A DNA stretch of 50,960 bases from Moraxellaceae bacterium (GTDB lineage: Bacteria > Pseudomonadota > Gammaproteobacteria > Burkholderiales > Rhodocyclaceae), in contig JAVHYF010000033.1 in NCBI GenBank assembly GCA_031119205.1, forward strand, positions 1-50,960, read 5' to 3'. The notes under the pieces are model-generated. The model saw only the letters and a list, made by a program, of their open reading frames with translations, had not been told where the DNA came from and ran no database searches. Shown one piece after another: positions 32,266 to 41,547 of this stretch; position 1 is the stretch's first letter; every line of letters begins with the position of its first letter. The position numbers and the translations under genes were made by a program.

Positions 32266-33522
32266 ATGCCGCACTCCACCTCCACCACCCGCGCCATGGC
32301 CCTGGCTGCCGGCCTCACGCTCGGTTCCGCCGCTGCCGCACAGACCCCGCCGCAAGACGCGGCCACGCGCTTTGCACCGCTGCATGCCGCCATCGACCGC
32401 GCTATCGACAGCGCGATTGCCGAGCAGCGCATCGTGGGCACGGTCGTACTCGTCGCACATGAAGGCAAGCTCGTCTATCACCGTGCGGCCGGCCTCGCGG
32501 ATCGCGAAGCCGGTACGCCGATGCGTGAGGACGCGATCTTCCTGCTCGCCTCCGTCACCAAGCCTATCGTCACCGTGGCGGCCATGCGGCTGGTGGAGCA
32601 GGGACGTCTGCGCCTGGACGACCCGGTGACGCGATGGCTGCCGGATTTCCGCCCGGCGAACCGCGACGGCAACACGCCCACCATCACCATCCATCAATTG
32701 CTGACGCACTCCGCTGGTCTCAGCTACGACTTCATGCAACCGGCGGATGCGCCCTACCAGCAACTACAGATATCGAATGGCCTCAACCGGCCCGAGCTGG
32801 GCCTGACCGAGAACCTGCGCCGCATCACGCGCGCCGGCCTGGCCTACGAGCCAGGCACTGCCTGGGGATACTCGATGGCGACGGACGTACTCGGCGCGGT
32901 CATCGAGAAGGTGAGCGGACAACCGCTGCCTGACGCCGTGGCAGCGCTGGTCACCACGCCGCTGGCGATGCGCGACACGGCATTTGCGGTCAGTGACCCG
33001 AAGCGCCTGGTGGCCCACTACGGTGATGGCGAGCCCGGCAAGCCAGCGCCGATACGCATGGGAGAGTCGGCAATCGTGCCCTTCTTCGGCGCGCCGGTGT
33101 CCTTCTCGTCACGACGCATCTTCGATGCGCGGGCCTATGCGTCCGGCGGTGCCGGCATGGCCGGTACGGCCGCCGATTTCCTCGAGCTGGCCGAGCTGTT
33201 GCAGAACGGTGGGAATGGTCTGCTACGGCGCGATACGGTCGCTGCCATGTTGCAGCCGCATGTCGGTGCTCAAGCGCAGACCCAGGGCCCGGGCTGGGGC
33301 TTCGGTTATGGCGGCGCGGTACTCGTCGACCCGGCCAGTGCGCAGACGCCGCAGTCCGTGGGCAGCATGCAATGGGGCGGCGCCTACGGGCACAACTGGT
33401 TCATCGACCCACAACGCAAGCTCACGGTCGTGGCCTTCACCAACACTACGTTCGAGGGCATGGCGGGCGCATACACGCGGGATGTACGCGATGCGGTGTA
33501 CCGGGCGCTCGATGCCCGGTAG
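32266..33522 (+). CDS. class C beta-lactamase-related serine hydrolase
   Basis: A 418-aa exported serine hydrolase (COG1680). A short signal peptide, RAMALAAGLTLGSAAAAQ, is visible. The catalytic S-x-x-K is ASVTK in LLASVTKPIVTV. The Tyr motif is GYSM rather than the usual YSN, and the third motif is GHNWF. AGGAG precedes ATG 32266 by 9 nt. It could be an esterase, a D-aminopeptidase or a carboxypeptidase, and there is no direct sign of antibiotic resistance. Confidence 0.9.
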   Translation: MPHSTSTTRAMALAAGLTLGSAAAAQTPPQDAATRFAPLHAAIDRAIDSAIAEQRIVGTVVLVAHEGKLVYHRAAGLADREAGTPMREDAIFLLASVTKPIVTVAAMRLVEQGRLRLDDPVTRWLPDFRPANRDGNTPTITIHQLLTHSAGLSYDFMQPADAPYQQLQISNGLNRPELGLTENLRRITRAGLAYEPGTAWGYSMATDVLGAVIEKVSGQPLPDAVAALVTTPLAMRDTAFAVSDPKRLVAHYGDGEPGKPAPIRMGESAIVPFFGAPVSFSSRRIFDARAYASGGAGMAGTAADFLELAELLQNGGNGLLRRDTVAAMLQPHVGAQAQTQGPGWGFGYGGAVLVDPASAQTPQSVGSMQWGGAYGHNWFIDPQRKLTVVAFTNTTFEGMAGAYTRDVRDAVYRALDAR

Positions 33523-33743
33523 TGAGTCCTGTGTGTCACCCGTACGCCAACCCCAAGGTCGTCCGCGTATTGCCAGCGAGATACCACGCAGGATGTCGAT
33601 TCACGTATGCCATGGAACATGCGCTGCCGGATGAAGTCGGATTGGAAGCGGGCCAAGCGGGCAGGACATCACCGATCACTCACCAGCTCATCGAGCACCG
33701 CGAAACACGGGGTCGTCCCGTGCACACAACGAGGAGGCAGATC

Positions 33744-34181
33744 ATGAAAACACTGATGTTCGAGACCACTATCAAGGCGACGCCCGAAGCGGTGTCGAAG
33801 GCCATGCTCGGGCCAGAGACCTACAAGGCGTGGACGAGCGCCTTCTGCGAAGGCTCCTACTACACAGGCTCGTGGGACGAAGGTGCCAGCATTCATTTCC
33901 TGTCACCCGGTGGCGATGGCATGGTTTCGGTGATCGCCGAACACAGGCCGGCCGAATTCGTGTCCATCAAGCACATCGGCATGATCGAGAATGGCGTGGA
34001 GGACACGACCAGCGAGAAGGTACGCAACTGGACGCCGGCCTACGAAAACTACCGCTTCACAGCGGTGCCCGGTGGCACGCACCTCGTCGTCACTGTGGAT
34101 ACAGTGCCCGAGTACGAGCAGTACATGCAGGACACTTTCCCGAAGGCGCTCGGCCTGCTCAAAGAGCTCTGCGAGAAGTAG
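33744..34181 (+). CDS. SRPBCC (AHSA1-like) domain protein
   Basis: A 145-aa START/SRPBCC-fold protein. MKTLMFETTIKATPEAVSKAML...YKAWTS at the N terminus and GSYYTGSWDEGASIHFL are typical of AHSA1/polyketide-cyclase-like proteins that bind hydrophobic ligands. GAGGAGG lies just upstream of ATG 33744. The 220 nt before it have no gene. Role unknown. Confidence 0.85.
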   Translation: MKTLMFETTIKATPEAVSKAMLGPETYKAWTSAFCEGSYYTGSWDEGASIHFLSPGGDGMVSVIAEHRPAEFVSIKHIGMIENGVEDTTSEKVRNWTPAYENYRFTAVPGGTHLVVTVDTVPEYEQYMQDTFPKALGLLKELCEK

Positions 34182-34237
34182 GCGGGACCTTGGAGGCTGA
34201 ATCCACGAACCTCCCCCTCCCTGATTGGCGCTGAGTT

Positions 34238-35071
34238 TCAGAAGGGCTTGTCGCCCAGGATCGTCGCACGGTGCATGACGCGGCGGTGGGGCAGGTAGTC
34301 CGCCACCGCGTAGTGCTGGGTGATGCGGTTGTCCCAGAACGCCACGTCGCCTTCACGCCAGTGCCAGCGCAAGGTGAATTCCGGTCGCGCGATGTGGGCG
34401 AACAGGAAGGCCAGCAGCGCGTCGCTTTCGCGTTGCGACAGTTCGTTGATGCGCGTGGTGAAGCCTTCGTTCACGAACAGCGACTTGCGGCCGCTCTCCG
34501 GGTGGGTACGCACTACCGGATGGGTGAGCGGCGGATGCTTCGCACGCGTCGCTTCCCACTGTGCCTTTGCGGCCGGCGTCAGCGTGTGGCGGCTGGCGGG
34601 GAAGGACTTTGCGAAGTCGTGCTCCGCCGTCAGCCCCTGCACGAGCTGCTGCAGGGGCGCCGACAGCGCATCGAATGCCGCCGCCGCACTCGCCCACAGC
34701 GTATCGCCGCCAGTGGGCGGCAACTGCTTCGCGGCAAGCACTGCGCCCAGCGGCGGCGTCTCGATGAAGGTTACGTCGATGTGCCAGTTATCGTTGTCCG
34801 GCAGGTTGTCGGCATGCGTGTCCAGTACCAGGATTTCCTGCTGGTCCGGCACGTTCGGATAGATCGGATGCACATGCAGGTTGCCGAAGCGCGCGGCGAA
34901 GTCGCGGTGCTGGCGCGGCGTCAGCGACTGCTCGCGGAAGAACAGCACCTGGTGCTTCAGCAGGGCGGCATGCAATTGCTGGCGTGTTGCCTCGCTCAAA
35001 GGCTGGTCGAGGCGGATGCCTTCGACGATGGCGCCAAGCGCAGGTGTGAGGGTGTGGAGGCTGAGGCTCAT
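34238..35071 (-). CDS. tauD: taurine dioxygenase TauD
   Basis: A 277-aa Fe(II)/2-oxoglutarate dioxygenase that releases sulfite from taurine. The iron ligands are HID in WHIDVTFIE and His in [11 protein letters not shown]. The taurine-contact residues His70 and Tyr73 of E. coli TauD are conserved in LHVHPIYPN. The C terminus [15 protein letters not shown] is almost that of E. coli TauD, which contains the substrate Arg. It is the last gene of the operon that contains the ABC transporter, 29 nt after the permease. Confidence 0.95.
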   Translation of the reverse strand: MSLSLHTLTPALGAIVEGIRLDQPLSEATRQQLHAALLKHQVLFFREQSLTPRQHRDFAARFGNLHVHPIYPNVPDQQEILVLDTHADNLPDNDNWHIDVTFIETPPLGAVLAAKQLPPTGGDTLWASAAAAFDALSAPLQQLVQGLTAEHDFAKSFPASRHTLTPAAKAQWEATRAKHPPLTHPVVRTHPESGRKSLFVNEGFTTRINELSQRESDALLAFLFAHIARPEFTLRWHWREGDVAFWDNRITQHYAVADYLPHRRVMHRATILGDKPF

Positions 35072-35100
35072 GGTGATCCGAAGTGGAGGCCGAGGCAGCT

Positions 35101-35997
35101 TCAGCGCTGCAATCCCCAGCGCCGCACGGTGACGCGCTCCAGCGTCTGGAAGCCGAGCGTCTCGACCAGCAGGCCGATGATGATGACCAGCGCCAGGCCG
35201 GCGAACACGCGGTCGGTATACAGCTCGTTGCGGTTCTGGAAGATGTACCAGCCCAGGCCGCCCTTGCCGGACGATGCACCGAACACCAGTTCGGCGGCGA
35301 TCAGCGTGCGCCAGGCGAAGGCCCAACCGACCTTGAGGCCGGCGAGGATGGAAGGCAGGGCCGCCGGCACGAGGATCTGCAATACGTAGCGCAGGCCACG
35401 CAGGCCGTAGTTGCGGCCGGCCATGCGCAGGGTTTCCGGCACGCCCTGGAAGCCGGCGTAGGTGTTGAGCGCCAGCGGCCATAGCACGGAGTGGATCAGT
35501 ACGAAGATAAGGCTGCCGCGGCCGAGGCCGAACCACAGTAGCGCCAGCGGCAGCAGCGCGATGGCCGGCAGCGGGTTGAACATTGCGGTCAGTGTGGACA
35601 ACAGGTCACGGCCGATGCGGGTGGACACGGCCAGCGTGGTCAGCACGAAGGCGGCGAGAATGCCTGCCGCATAGCCCTGCAGCAGAACCCCGATCGAGAT
35701 GCCGGCGCGCAGCAGCAGCTCGCCACCGGCCAGGCCTTCGAGCAGCGCCTTGCCGGTCTGCAGGAAGGTAGGGAAAAGCAGGTCGTTGTCCTGGACGCGT
35801 GCAGTGACTTCCCAGGCAAACGCCAGCACGACGAGGATCAGGCCTCGTCGCAACCAGTCCTGCTGCCAGATGCGCTGGGTCCATGGCAGCGGGCGCTCGG
35901 CAGCGCGGGGCGACAGCGGTGGCAGTGCGTGCTCGAACTCCGGGCGGACCGGTGGATCAGGCGGGAGCGATTGCCCAGGGGAAAGCGGCGCGTTCAT
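35101..35997 (-). CDS. sulfonate/taurine ABC transporter permease
   Basis: A 298-aa SsuC/TauC-family inner-membrane permease. The first helix [17 protein letters not shown] follows a ~50-residue polar, Pro-rich N terminus. The coupling loop is [37 protein letters not shown]. The ATG overlaps the ATPase stop (ATGA). Confidence 0.93.
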   Translation of the reverse strand: MNAPLSPGQSLPPDPPVRPEFEHALPPLSPRAAERPLPWTQRIWQQDWLRRGLILVVLAFAWEVTARVQDNDLLFPTFLQTGKALLEGLAGGELLLRAGISIGVLLQGYAAGILAAFVLTTLAVSTRIGRDLLSTLTAMFNPLPAIALLPLALLWFGLGRGSLIFVLIHSVLWPLALNTYAGFQGVPETLRMAGRNYGLRGLRYVLQILVPAALPSILAGLKVGWAFAWRTLIAAELVFGASSGKGGLGWYIFQNRNELYTDRVFAGLALVIIIGLLVETLGFQTLERVTVRRWGLQR

Positions 35998-36866
35998 GCG
36001 CTGAGCCTTTGCGATCCCGTCTGCTGGCGGTGCCGCAGGCCAGCGTGCGCTGCCTGTGCCGGGGCACTGTATGCCACATCATCGAACAGCAAACCGTGGA
36101 TGCGCTGCGTGGTCTGCTGGAACTCCGCGCTGCCCTGACTCAGCAGGTCGAAGTGATGGCTGTTGATCTCGGCGCGCAGACGACCGGGGTGCGGTGACAG
36201 CAGGCCGATGCGGTTGCCGACGACCAGCGCTTCCTCGATGGAGTGGGTGACGAACAGCAGCGTGAAGCGCACCTCATCCCACAGCGCGAGCAGTTCCTCC
36301 TGCATCTTGCGACGGGTCAGCGCGTCGAGTGCAGCGAAGGGCTCGTCCATCAGCAGCACACGCGGCTGCATGGCCAGCGCGCGGGCAATCGCCACGCGCT
36401 GCTTCATGCCGCCGGACAGCGTGTGAGGAAAGGCGCTGGCAAAGGGGGTCAGGCCCACTTTGTCGATGTAGTGCTTCGCGCGCTCGACGGCTTCGGCGCG
36501 GCCCAGCGTGCGCGAGGCGAGCAGCGGAAAGGCCACGTTGTCGAGCACCGTCTTCCACGGCGGCAACTGGTCGAACTCCTGGAACACCACGATGCGGTCC
36601 GGACCCGGTGCATCGATCGCGCGTCCGTCGAGACGGATCTCTCCTTCCACCGGTGCAATGAAGCCGGCGATGGCCTTGAGCAAGGTGGACTTGCCGCAGC
36701 CGGACGCCCCCAGCAGTACGAAGCGGTCCGCCTCATGCACGTCGAAGCTGACCTGGTGCGTCGCCCGCACCACGTGTTGCGGTGTGCGGTACTCCAGGCT
36801 CACGCCGTCGACTTGCAGCAGCGGCCCGGTGCCGGATGAGTGATTGAGATGGGTCACGGTCGCCAC
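35994..36866 (-). CDS. sulfonate/taurine ABC transporter ATP-binding protein
   Basis: A 290-aa SsuB/TauB-type ATPase. Walker A is GASGCGKST, signature LSGGMKQR, Walker B VLLMDEPFAALD and H-loop VTHSIEEA. The start codon is GTG 36866, with GGAGGA directly upstream. Its last 4 nt overlap the permease start, and it is preceded by the binding-protein gene by 24 nt. Confidence 0.93.
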   Translation of the reverse strand: MATVTHLNHSSGTGPLLQVDGVSLEYRTPQHVVRATHQVSFDVHEADRFVLLGASGCGKSTLLKAIAGFIAPVEGEIRLDGRAIDAPGPDRIVVFQEFDQLPPWKTVLDNVAFPLLASRTLGRAEAVERAKHYIDKVGLTPFASAFPHTLSGGMKQRVAIARALAMQPRVLLMDEPFAALDALTRRKMQEELLALWDEVRFTLLFVTHSIEEALVVGNRIGLLSPHPGRLRAEINSHHFDLLSQGSAEFQQTTQRIHGLLFDDVAYSAPAQAAHAGLRHRQQTGSQRLSA

Positions 36867-36890
36867 GCTGTCCTCCTTTCCGTACGCGCC

Positions 36891-37934
36891 TCAGCTACCG
36901 CCGCCGACGTGCGCGTCGTCGAAGAAGTAGTCCTTCACCGATGCCGGCTTGTTCTTGATGGCGCCGACGCGATGCAGGAACTCGGCCAGCCCGTAGGTGT
37001 TCTGCGGCGTCAGCTTGAATTGCACTTCGGGGCTCTTGATGATCTTCAGCAGCAGCGCGCGATCCACGTTCGAGTTGTTGGTGCGGATGAAGATGTCCGC
37101 CGCCTGTTCCGGATTGCCGGCGATGAACTTCGAGGCCTCGGCCAGTGCGTCGATGAAGGCCTTGTAGGTCTTCGGGTTGTCCTTGCGGAATTTCTCGGTG
37201 GCGTACAGCACGGTGGCGGAAGCCGGGCCGCCCAGCACGTCGTAGGAGTTCAGCACGATGCGCGCATTCGGGTTGCCGGCTAGCTCCTGCTCCTGGAAGG
37301 GCGGATTGCCGAAGTGGGCGGTGATCTCGGTGCCGCCCTTGATGATCGCCGCGGCGGCATCTGGGTGCGGCACCGCGACCTGCAGCTTGTCCAGGCGCGC
37401 GAATTCCTTGTCACCCCACAGCTTCGCGGAGGCCAGTTGCAGCACGCGGGCCTGCACCGAGACCGACACCGAAGGCAGCGCGATGCGGTCCTTGTCGGTG
37501 AAGTCGGCAATCGTCTTCACGTTCGGATTGTTGCTGACCAGGTAGTAGGGGAAGTTGCCCAGTGAGGCCACGCCACGCACGTTCTGGCGGCCGTAGGTGC
37601 GGTCCCAGATGGTCAGCAGCGGGCCGACGCCGGCACCAGCCACGTCGATGTTGCCGGCCAGCAGTGCGTCATTCACGTTGGCGCCGCCGGACAGCTTCAC
37701 GAACTCCACCTTGATGTCGATGCCCTGTGCCTTGCCGTGCTTCTCCACCAGCTTCTGGTCCTGCGCGACGTTGAGCAGCAGGTACACGACGCCGAACTGC
37801 TCGGCGATGCGCAACTGGCCTTCGGCGTGTGCCAGGCTCGGCGTGGCGAGGCCTGCCACCAGCAGGCTGGCGCTGGTGAGCAGGGTGGCGAGCGTGCGCG
37901 GCAGGCGACGCGTGGAGGTGCGGGGCAGGGCCAT
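36891..37934 (-). CDS. ABC transporter substrate-binding protein (NMT1/sulfonate type)
   Basis: A 347-aa periplasmic binding protein. ATG 37934 with GAGGAA upstream gives a signal peptide ending SLAHA. The mature start EGQLRIAEQFGVVYLLLNVAQDQKLVEKHGK and SGGANVNDALLAGNIDVAGAGVGP fit the NMT1/SsuA superfamily rather than closely TauA. It may therefore bind a sulfonate other than taurine, although a true tauD is in the operon. Confidence 0.9.
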   Translation of the reverse strand: MALPRTSTRRLPRTLATLLTSASLLVAGLATPSLAHAEGQLRIAEQFGVVYLLLNVAQDQKLVEKHGKAQGIDIKVEFVKLSGGANVNDALLAGNIDVAGAGVGPLLTIWDRTYGRQNVRGVASLGNFPYYLVSNNPNVKTIADFTDKDRIALPSVSVSVQARVLQLASAKLWGDKEFARLDKLQVAVPHPDAAAAIIKGGTEITAHFGNPPFQEQELAGNPNARIVLNSYDVLGGPASATVLYATEKFRKDNPKTYKAFIDALAEASKFIAGNPEQAADIFIRTNNSNVDRALLLKIIKSPEVQFKLTPQNTYGLAEFLHRVGAIKNKPASVKDYFFDDAHVGGGS

Positions 37935-37996
37935 GATTTCCTCTGTGCGGGTTTGGTCGGATGTGGGCAATGTGTGGGCGTGTGCGGAGGGCGTGC

Positions 37997-38923
37997 CTAG
38001 AACGGCTGGCTGCCTTCGATGGTCGTGCGGTAGAGCTTGCGGCGCAGGTGGTCCGGCGTGCCGGCGGCGAGGTGCGTCACCGCGCGGTTGTCCCAGAACA
38101 CCATGTCATGCGGTTGCCAGCGGTGGCGATACACCAGCGCGTCCTGTGTGGTGTGGGCGAAGAGTTGCGCCAGCAGGTCGCGGCTCTCGTCTTCCGGCAG
38201 GCCGACGATGCGCGTCGTGAAGTGCTCGCTGACGAACAACGCCTTGCGGCCGTTCTCCGGGTGGGTGCGCACCACCGGATGCACGACCGGCTTCACTTCG
38301 TCGATCTGCGCCTGCGTCAGCTTCGGTCGCCACGGATTTCGCGCGCGCAGTTCCTCGTAGCGCGCCAGGTAATGGTGCTCGGCGCGCAGATCGCTGACCG
38401 TCTTCTTCAATGCATCCGGCAGCGTGTCCCAGGCCAGGTGCTGGTTGGCGAACAGCGTGTCGCCGCCTTCCGACGGCAACTCCTGCGCATGCAGCATCGA
38501 CCCCAGGCTTGGCCGCTCCACGTAGGACAGGTCGGAGTGCCAGAAATGGCCGGCGTCACCCAGGCCGATGGGCTGGCCGTCCTCCTTGATGTTGGAGATG
38601 ATCAGCACCTCCGGATGCCCGGCGAGCTGGAAGTTGCGTAGTACGTGGATCTGCAGCGGCCCGAAGCGGCGGCTGAAGTCGACTTGCTGCTGCGGCGTGA
38701 TGCGCTGGTCGCGGAAGACCAGCACGTGATGGTCCAGGTGAGCGCGGTGGATGCGCGCGAAATCCGCAGCCGACGGGGGCTGGCTCAGGTCCAGCCCGAT
38801 CACCTCCGCACCCAGCGGACCGGGCAGGGGGCGGATGTCTACAACACCCGCCGGGCTGTGCGAGGGCGCAGCGACATGGCGCGATGCCGTCGGTGTAGAC
38901 GTCGGGGCTGAAGATGCCGTCAT
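37997..38923 (-). CDS. TauD/TfdA-family dioxygenase (second in operon)
   Basis: A 308-aa Fe(II)/2-oxoglutarate dioxygenase. Iron ligands are HSD in WHSDLSYVE and His in WDNRAVTHLAAG. The C terminus is RRKLYRTTIEGSQPF. The taurine-contact motif reads LQIHVLRNF instead of HPxY, so it is more likely to act on another sulfonate or sulfate ester (AtsK-like) than on taurine. It is the first gene of the operon, before the binding protein by 62 nt. Confidence 0.9.
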   Translation of the reverse strand: MTASSAPTSTPTASRHVAAPSHSPAGVVDIRPLPGPLGAEVIGLDLSQPPSAADFARIHRAHLDHHVLVFRDQRITPQQQVDFSRRFGPLQIHVLRNFQLAGHPEVLIISNIKEDGQPIGLGDAGHFWHSDLSYVERPSLGSMLHAQELPSEGGDTLFANQHLAWDTLPDALKKTVSDLRAEHHYLARYEELRARNPWRPKLTQAQIDEVKPVVHPVVRTHPENGRKALFVSEHFTTRIVGLPEDESRDLLAQLFAHTTQDALVYRHRWQPHDMVFWDNRAVTHLAAGTPDHLRRKLYRTTIEGSQPF

Positions 38924-39013
38924 GATCAATGGCCCGCTTCTATGGCAGGCGCTCGGTATGGACGACGACAAATCTACGAGCACCGTGGCGTGCCGCTAAA
39001 TACTGATTCCTGT

Positions 39014-39021
39014 TTTGCTTA
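39014..39021 (-). promoter_or_regulatory. TAAGCAA box upstream of the tauD-ABC operon
   Basis: On the minus strand TAAGCAAAACAGGAAT lies ~90 nt before ATG 38923, inside an AT-rich dyad GCTAA...TTAGC (38995-39023). By eye it shares about 12 of 17 positions with the box before tctB. CysB/Cbl or another LysR protein would be the natural candidate. Confidence 0.35.
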
Positions 39022-39118
39022 GCAGGATCGCCGGCATGTCCTTATCTGCATGGAGGCTCCTGTGCGTGTGCCGGTTCGCCGCCGCGCGCACAGGAGCATC
39101 CAGAAAAACCGTCGGGTG

Positions 39119-40699
39119 TCAGGCCTGCGGCAAGGGCTTGAACACGCGCAGCTCGTCCTCGGTGCATTGCGCCAGCAGGCCGGTTTCCCATTCCAGGTAG
39201 CGGCGTGCGGCGTCGAGGTTGCCGTCGTGACGGTCGTGCACGAAGAAGAGGTAGTCGATGGCCTCTGCGTCGCTCGGCGAGTCCGGTGTGGCTTCGCGCG
39301 GCAGACCGCTTTCCAGTGCGGTCTGCCAGTCGGCGAGGAGTACCGTCTTCGTACCCGCTTCCTGCAGATCGCGAGCGGCCAGCGCGGCGAGCACCTCATC
39401 GTCGGCGATCAGCACCACGGTGTCCGCCGTGTGCTGCCGGACACGCGCCCGCGTCGTCCATGGCGAGCCGGACAGATGTTCCTTGCGGAAGGCGAGGCTG
39501 GGGCGCAGGTCGAGGACCGGCACGCCGGCCTGTGCGAGTTCGCGCAGCGTGGAGGCCTGAGCGCGCGTGGGTGACACAGGCAATGCAGTTGGCGTGATCG
39601 CCGGCAGTCGCAGGTCGGTATGGATGCCGCCTTCGACGACGGCGGCTTCGAAGCCGAGCTGGCTCAGCCAGGCGGCGACGATCGGCGCGCGGATGCCTTC
39701 GTCATCCAGCACCAGGATGCGTGCCGGGCGCACTGCGACGTACTGGTCGGTGGCCTGGATGAGCTGGCCACCTGGCGCATGCTGCGCGCCAGGCAGGGTG
39801 CCGGCCGCGTACTCGGCAGCGGTGCGGATGTCGAAGGCGTAGCTGCTGCGCGTCGGGTCATCCAGCCAGGCTTGCGCGGCAGCGGCATCAAGGAAGGTGA
39901 CGCCGGCACGTTGCGCGTAGCGGTGGGCGCCTTCGCGCCGGGCGTCATGCGTCGCAGCCAGGTCGACATCGGGAATCTCGCGCGGGCTGTCGTGTTCCAG
40001 TTCCAGCCCGGCGAGGCGCCAGCCCTGTGTGCCGTTCTCCAGCGCGATCACCGGATTGGGCAGGCCGACGTGGCGCAGGGTCTGCGCGCCGATGATGCTG
40101 CGGGTGCGGCCGGCGCAGTGCACCACCACCGGCGTCTGTGTGTCCGCCAACAGCGTGGGCACGCGCAACGCGAGCTCGCCGTTGGGCACCGGCAGCGCGC
40201 CGGGGATGGCCATCTTGCGGTGCTCGGCCGGTGTGCGGCCATCGACCAGCAGTAGGGGCGCTTTGTCTTGCAGGCGCTGCTGCAGTTCGGCGGCGGACAG
40301 GTGCGGCGTGTGGCACACCTGTTCCACGAGTTCGCCGAAGGTCTTGGACGGCAGGTTCACGCCCTTGAACAGCGCGCAGCCGGACTGCGGCCAGGCTGCC
40401 GCGCCGCCTTCCAGGATGTGGATGTCGGTGTAGCCGGCTTCCTGCAGGCGCGATGCGGCGCGTTCTGCCACGCCGTCATGGGTGTCATCAGCGTCGTCGG
40501 CGCCGATCAGCACGATGCGCACATCGCGGCGTGGCAGGCGCGCGGGCGCGTCGGCCTCCAGGCGGCTGTAGGGCAGGTTGATGGCGAAGAAGGCATGGCC
40601 TTCGCCGAACTGGCCGGGTTCGCGCACGTCGAGCAGGGCCAGCTCATCGCCGTCGTTCAGCCACTGACGCAAGGTGGCGGGTCCGGTTTTCCGGGTCAT
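39119..40699 (-). CDS. four-domain rhodanese-like protein
   Basis: A 526-aa cytosolic protein made of four rhodanese folds at about residues 9-105, 128-235, 275-365 and 385-470. Only domain 2 keeps a catalytic Cys (Cys195 in HCAGRTRS). The corresponding loops of the others (IGADDADD, LDDEGIRA, IADDEVLA) have Asp instead. DVREPGQFGEGH, DGRTPAEHRKMAIPGA, DIRTAAEYAAGTLPGA and DLRPSLAFRKEHLSGS are the four domain openings. It probably carries or transfers sulfane sulfur. It lies 53 nt after the SDR gene, so it is probably in the tct operon. Confidence 0.9.
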   Translation of the reverse strand: MTRKTGPATLRQWLNDGDELALLDVREPGQFGEGHAFFAINLPYSRLEADAPARLPRRDVRIVLIGADDADDTHDGVAERAASRLQEAGYTDIHILEGGAAAWPQSGCALFKGVNLPSKTFGELVEQVCHTPHLSAAELQQRLQDKAPLLLVDGRTPAEHRKMAIPGALPVPNGELALRVPTLLADTQTPVVVHCAGRTRSIIGAQTLRHVGLPNPVIALENGTQGWRLAGLELEHDSPREIPDVDLAATHDARREGAHRYAQRAGVTFLDAAAAQAWLDDPTRSSYAFDIRTAAEYAAGTLPGAQHAPGGQLIQATDQYVAVRPARILVLDDEGIRAPIVAAWLSQLGFEAAVVEGGIHTDLRLPAITPTALPVSPTRAQASTLRELAQAGVPVLDLRPSLAFRKEHLSGSPWTTRARVRQHTADTVVLIADDEVLAALAARDLQEAGTKTVLLADWQTALESGLPREATPDSPSDAEAIDYLFFVHDRHDGNLDAARRYLEWETGLLAQCTEDELRVFKPLPQA

Positions 40700-40752
40700 G
40701 GATTCACTTTCAGCAAGAGAGGGGGAGAAGCGTGCAATCACGCTTCTCCGGT

Positions 40753-41538
40753 TCAGAGCAGACCGCGCGCGATGCCGCCGTCAACGTTGATCGACTGGCC
40801 CACGATGTAGCTGGCGCGTGCCGACAGCAGGAAGGTCGCCACGTCGGCGATTTCCTCCGCTTGTGCGAAGCGGCCGATGAGGATCTCCTCCGCGAAGTGG
40901 GCGATCACCTCCTCAACCGGCAGCTCCTGTTCGCGCGCCATGGCCTCCGCGCGGTCGCGCCACAGGCGGGTCAGCGTGCGGCCGGGGTTGATGGCGTTCA
41001 CGCGGATGCCGTCGGTGGCCAGCTCGGCCGCCAGCGTCTTGGTCAGCGCCAGCAAGCCGGCCTTGTGCACGTTGGACACCACCTGGTTGGGGTAGGGCAT
41101 CTTCGCGGCGGCACCGCCGAACAGCAGCACGCGCGGGCTGTTGCCGGCGCGCAGCCTGGGCAGGAAGCCGCGCACCAGGCGCACGCCGCCCAGCACGTTG
41201 TGCTCGTAGTTGTGCAGCCAGGCTTCGTCGTCCAGTTCCTCGAAGCGCGCGCGGCGGCTGCCGCCGGTGGCCACCACCAGCGCGTCCAGCGCCGGTTCGG
41301 ACCAGCCGTCGAGCAGGGCCTGCACGGATGCCGGGTCGGTGACGTCCACCGCCACCGCAGCGACCGGACGGCCGGTTTCCTTCGTCAGCGTTTCCGCCGC
41401 GCGGGCCACCTTGTCCGGCGTGCGCGCGGCGATGGTCACCCGCGCGCCTTCATTCGCCAGCGTACGGGCGGTGGCGTAGCCGATGCCTTCGCTGGCGCCG
41501 ACCACCAGCACCCGGTTGTCATGCAGTTGCAGGTCCAT
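40753..41538 (-). CDS. short-chain dehydrogenase-like protein lacking catalytic Tyr
   Basis: A 261-aa Rossmann-fold SDR. The cofactor loop is VVGASEGIGYATA and the helix-4 Asn position lies near HNVLGGVRL. The C-terminal YIVGQSINVDGGIARG is standard. The usual YxxxK motif reads S155-x-x-x-K159 (SNVHK), and the preceding Ser is absent from LLFGGAAAKM. Either it uses another mechanism, as some enoyl-reductase-like SDRs do, or it is a non-catalytic NAD(P)-binding protein. It follows the TctC gene by 9 nt. Confidence 0.9.
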   Translation of the reverse strand: MDLQLHDNRVLVVGASEGIGYATARTLANEGARVTIAARTPDKVARAAETLTKETGRPVAAVAVDVTDPASVQALLDGWSEPALDALVVATGGSRRARFEELDDEAWLHNYEHNVLGGVRLVRGFLPRLRAGNSPRVLLFGGAAAKMPYPNQVVSNVHKAGLLALTKTLAAELATDGIRVNAINPGRTLTRLWRDRAEAMAREQELPVEEVIAHFAEEILIGRFAQAEEIADVATFLLSARASYIVGQSINVDGGIARGLL

Positions 41539-41547
41539 GCCTGGCGC

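Noticed and set aside
38980-38994. GG-CACGCCACGGT-GC on the minus strand upstream of the tauD-like gene, resembling a sigma-54 promoter
   Set aside because: The GG to GC spacing is 11 nt rather than the strictly required 10.
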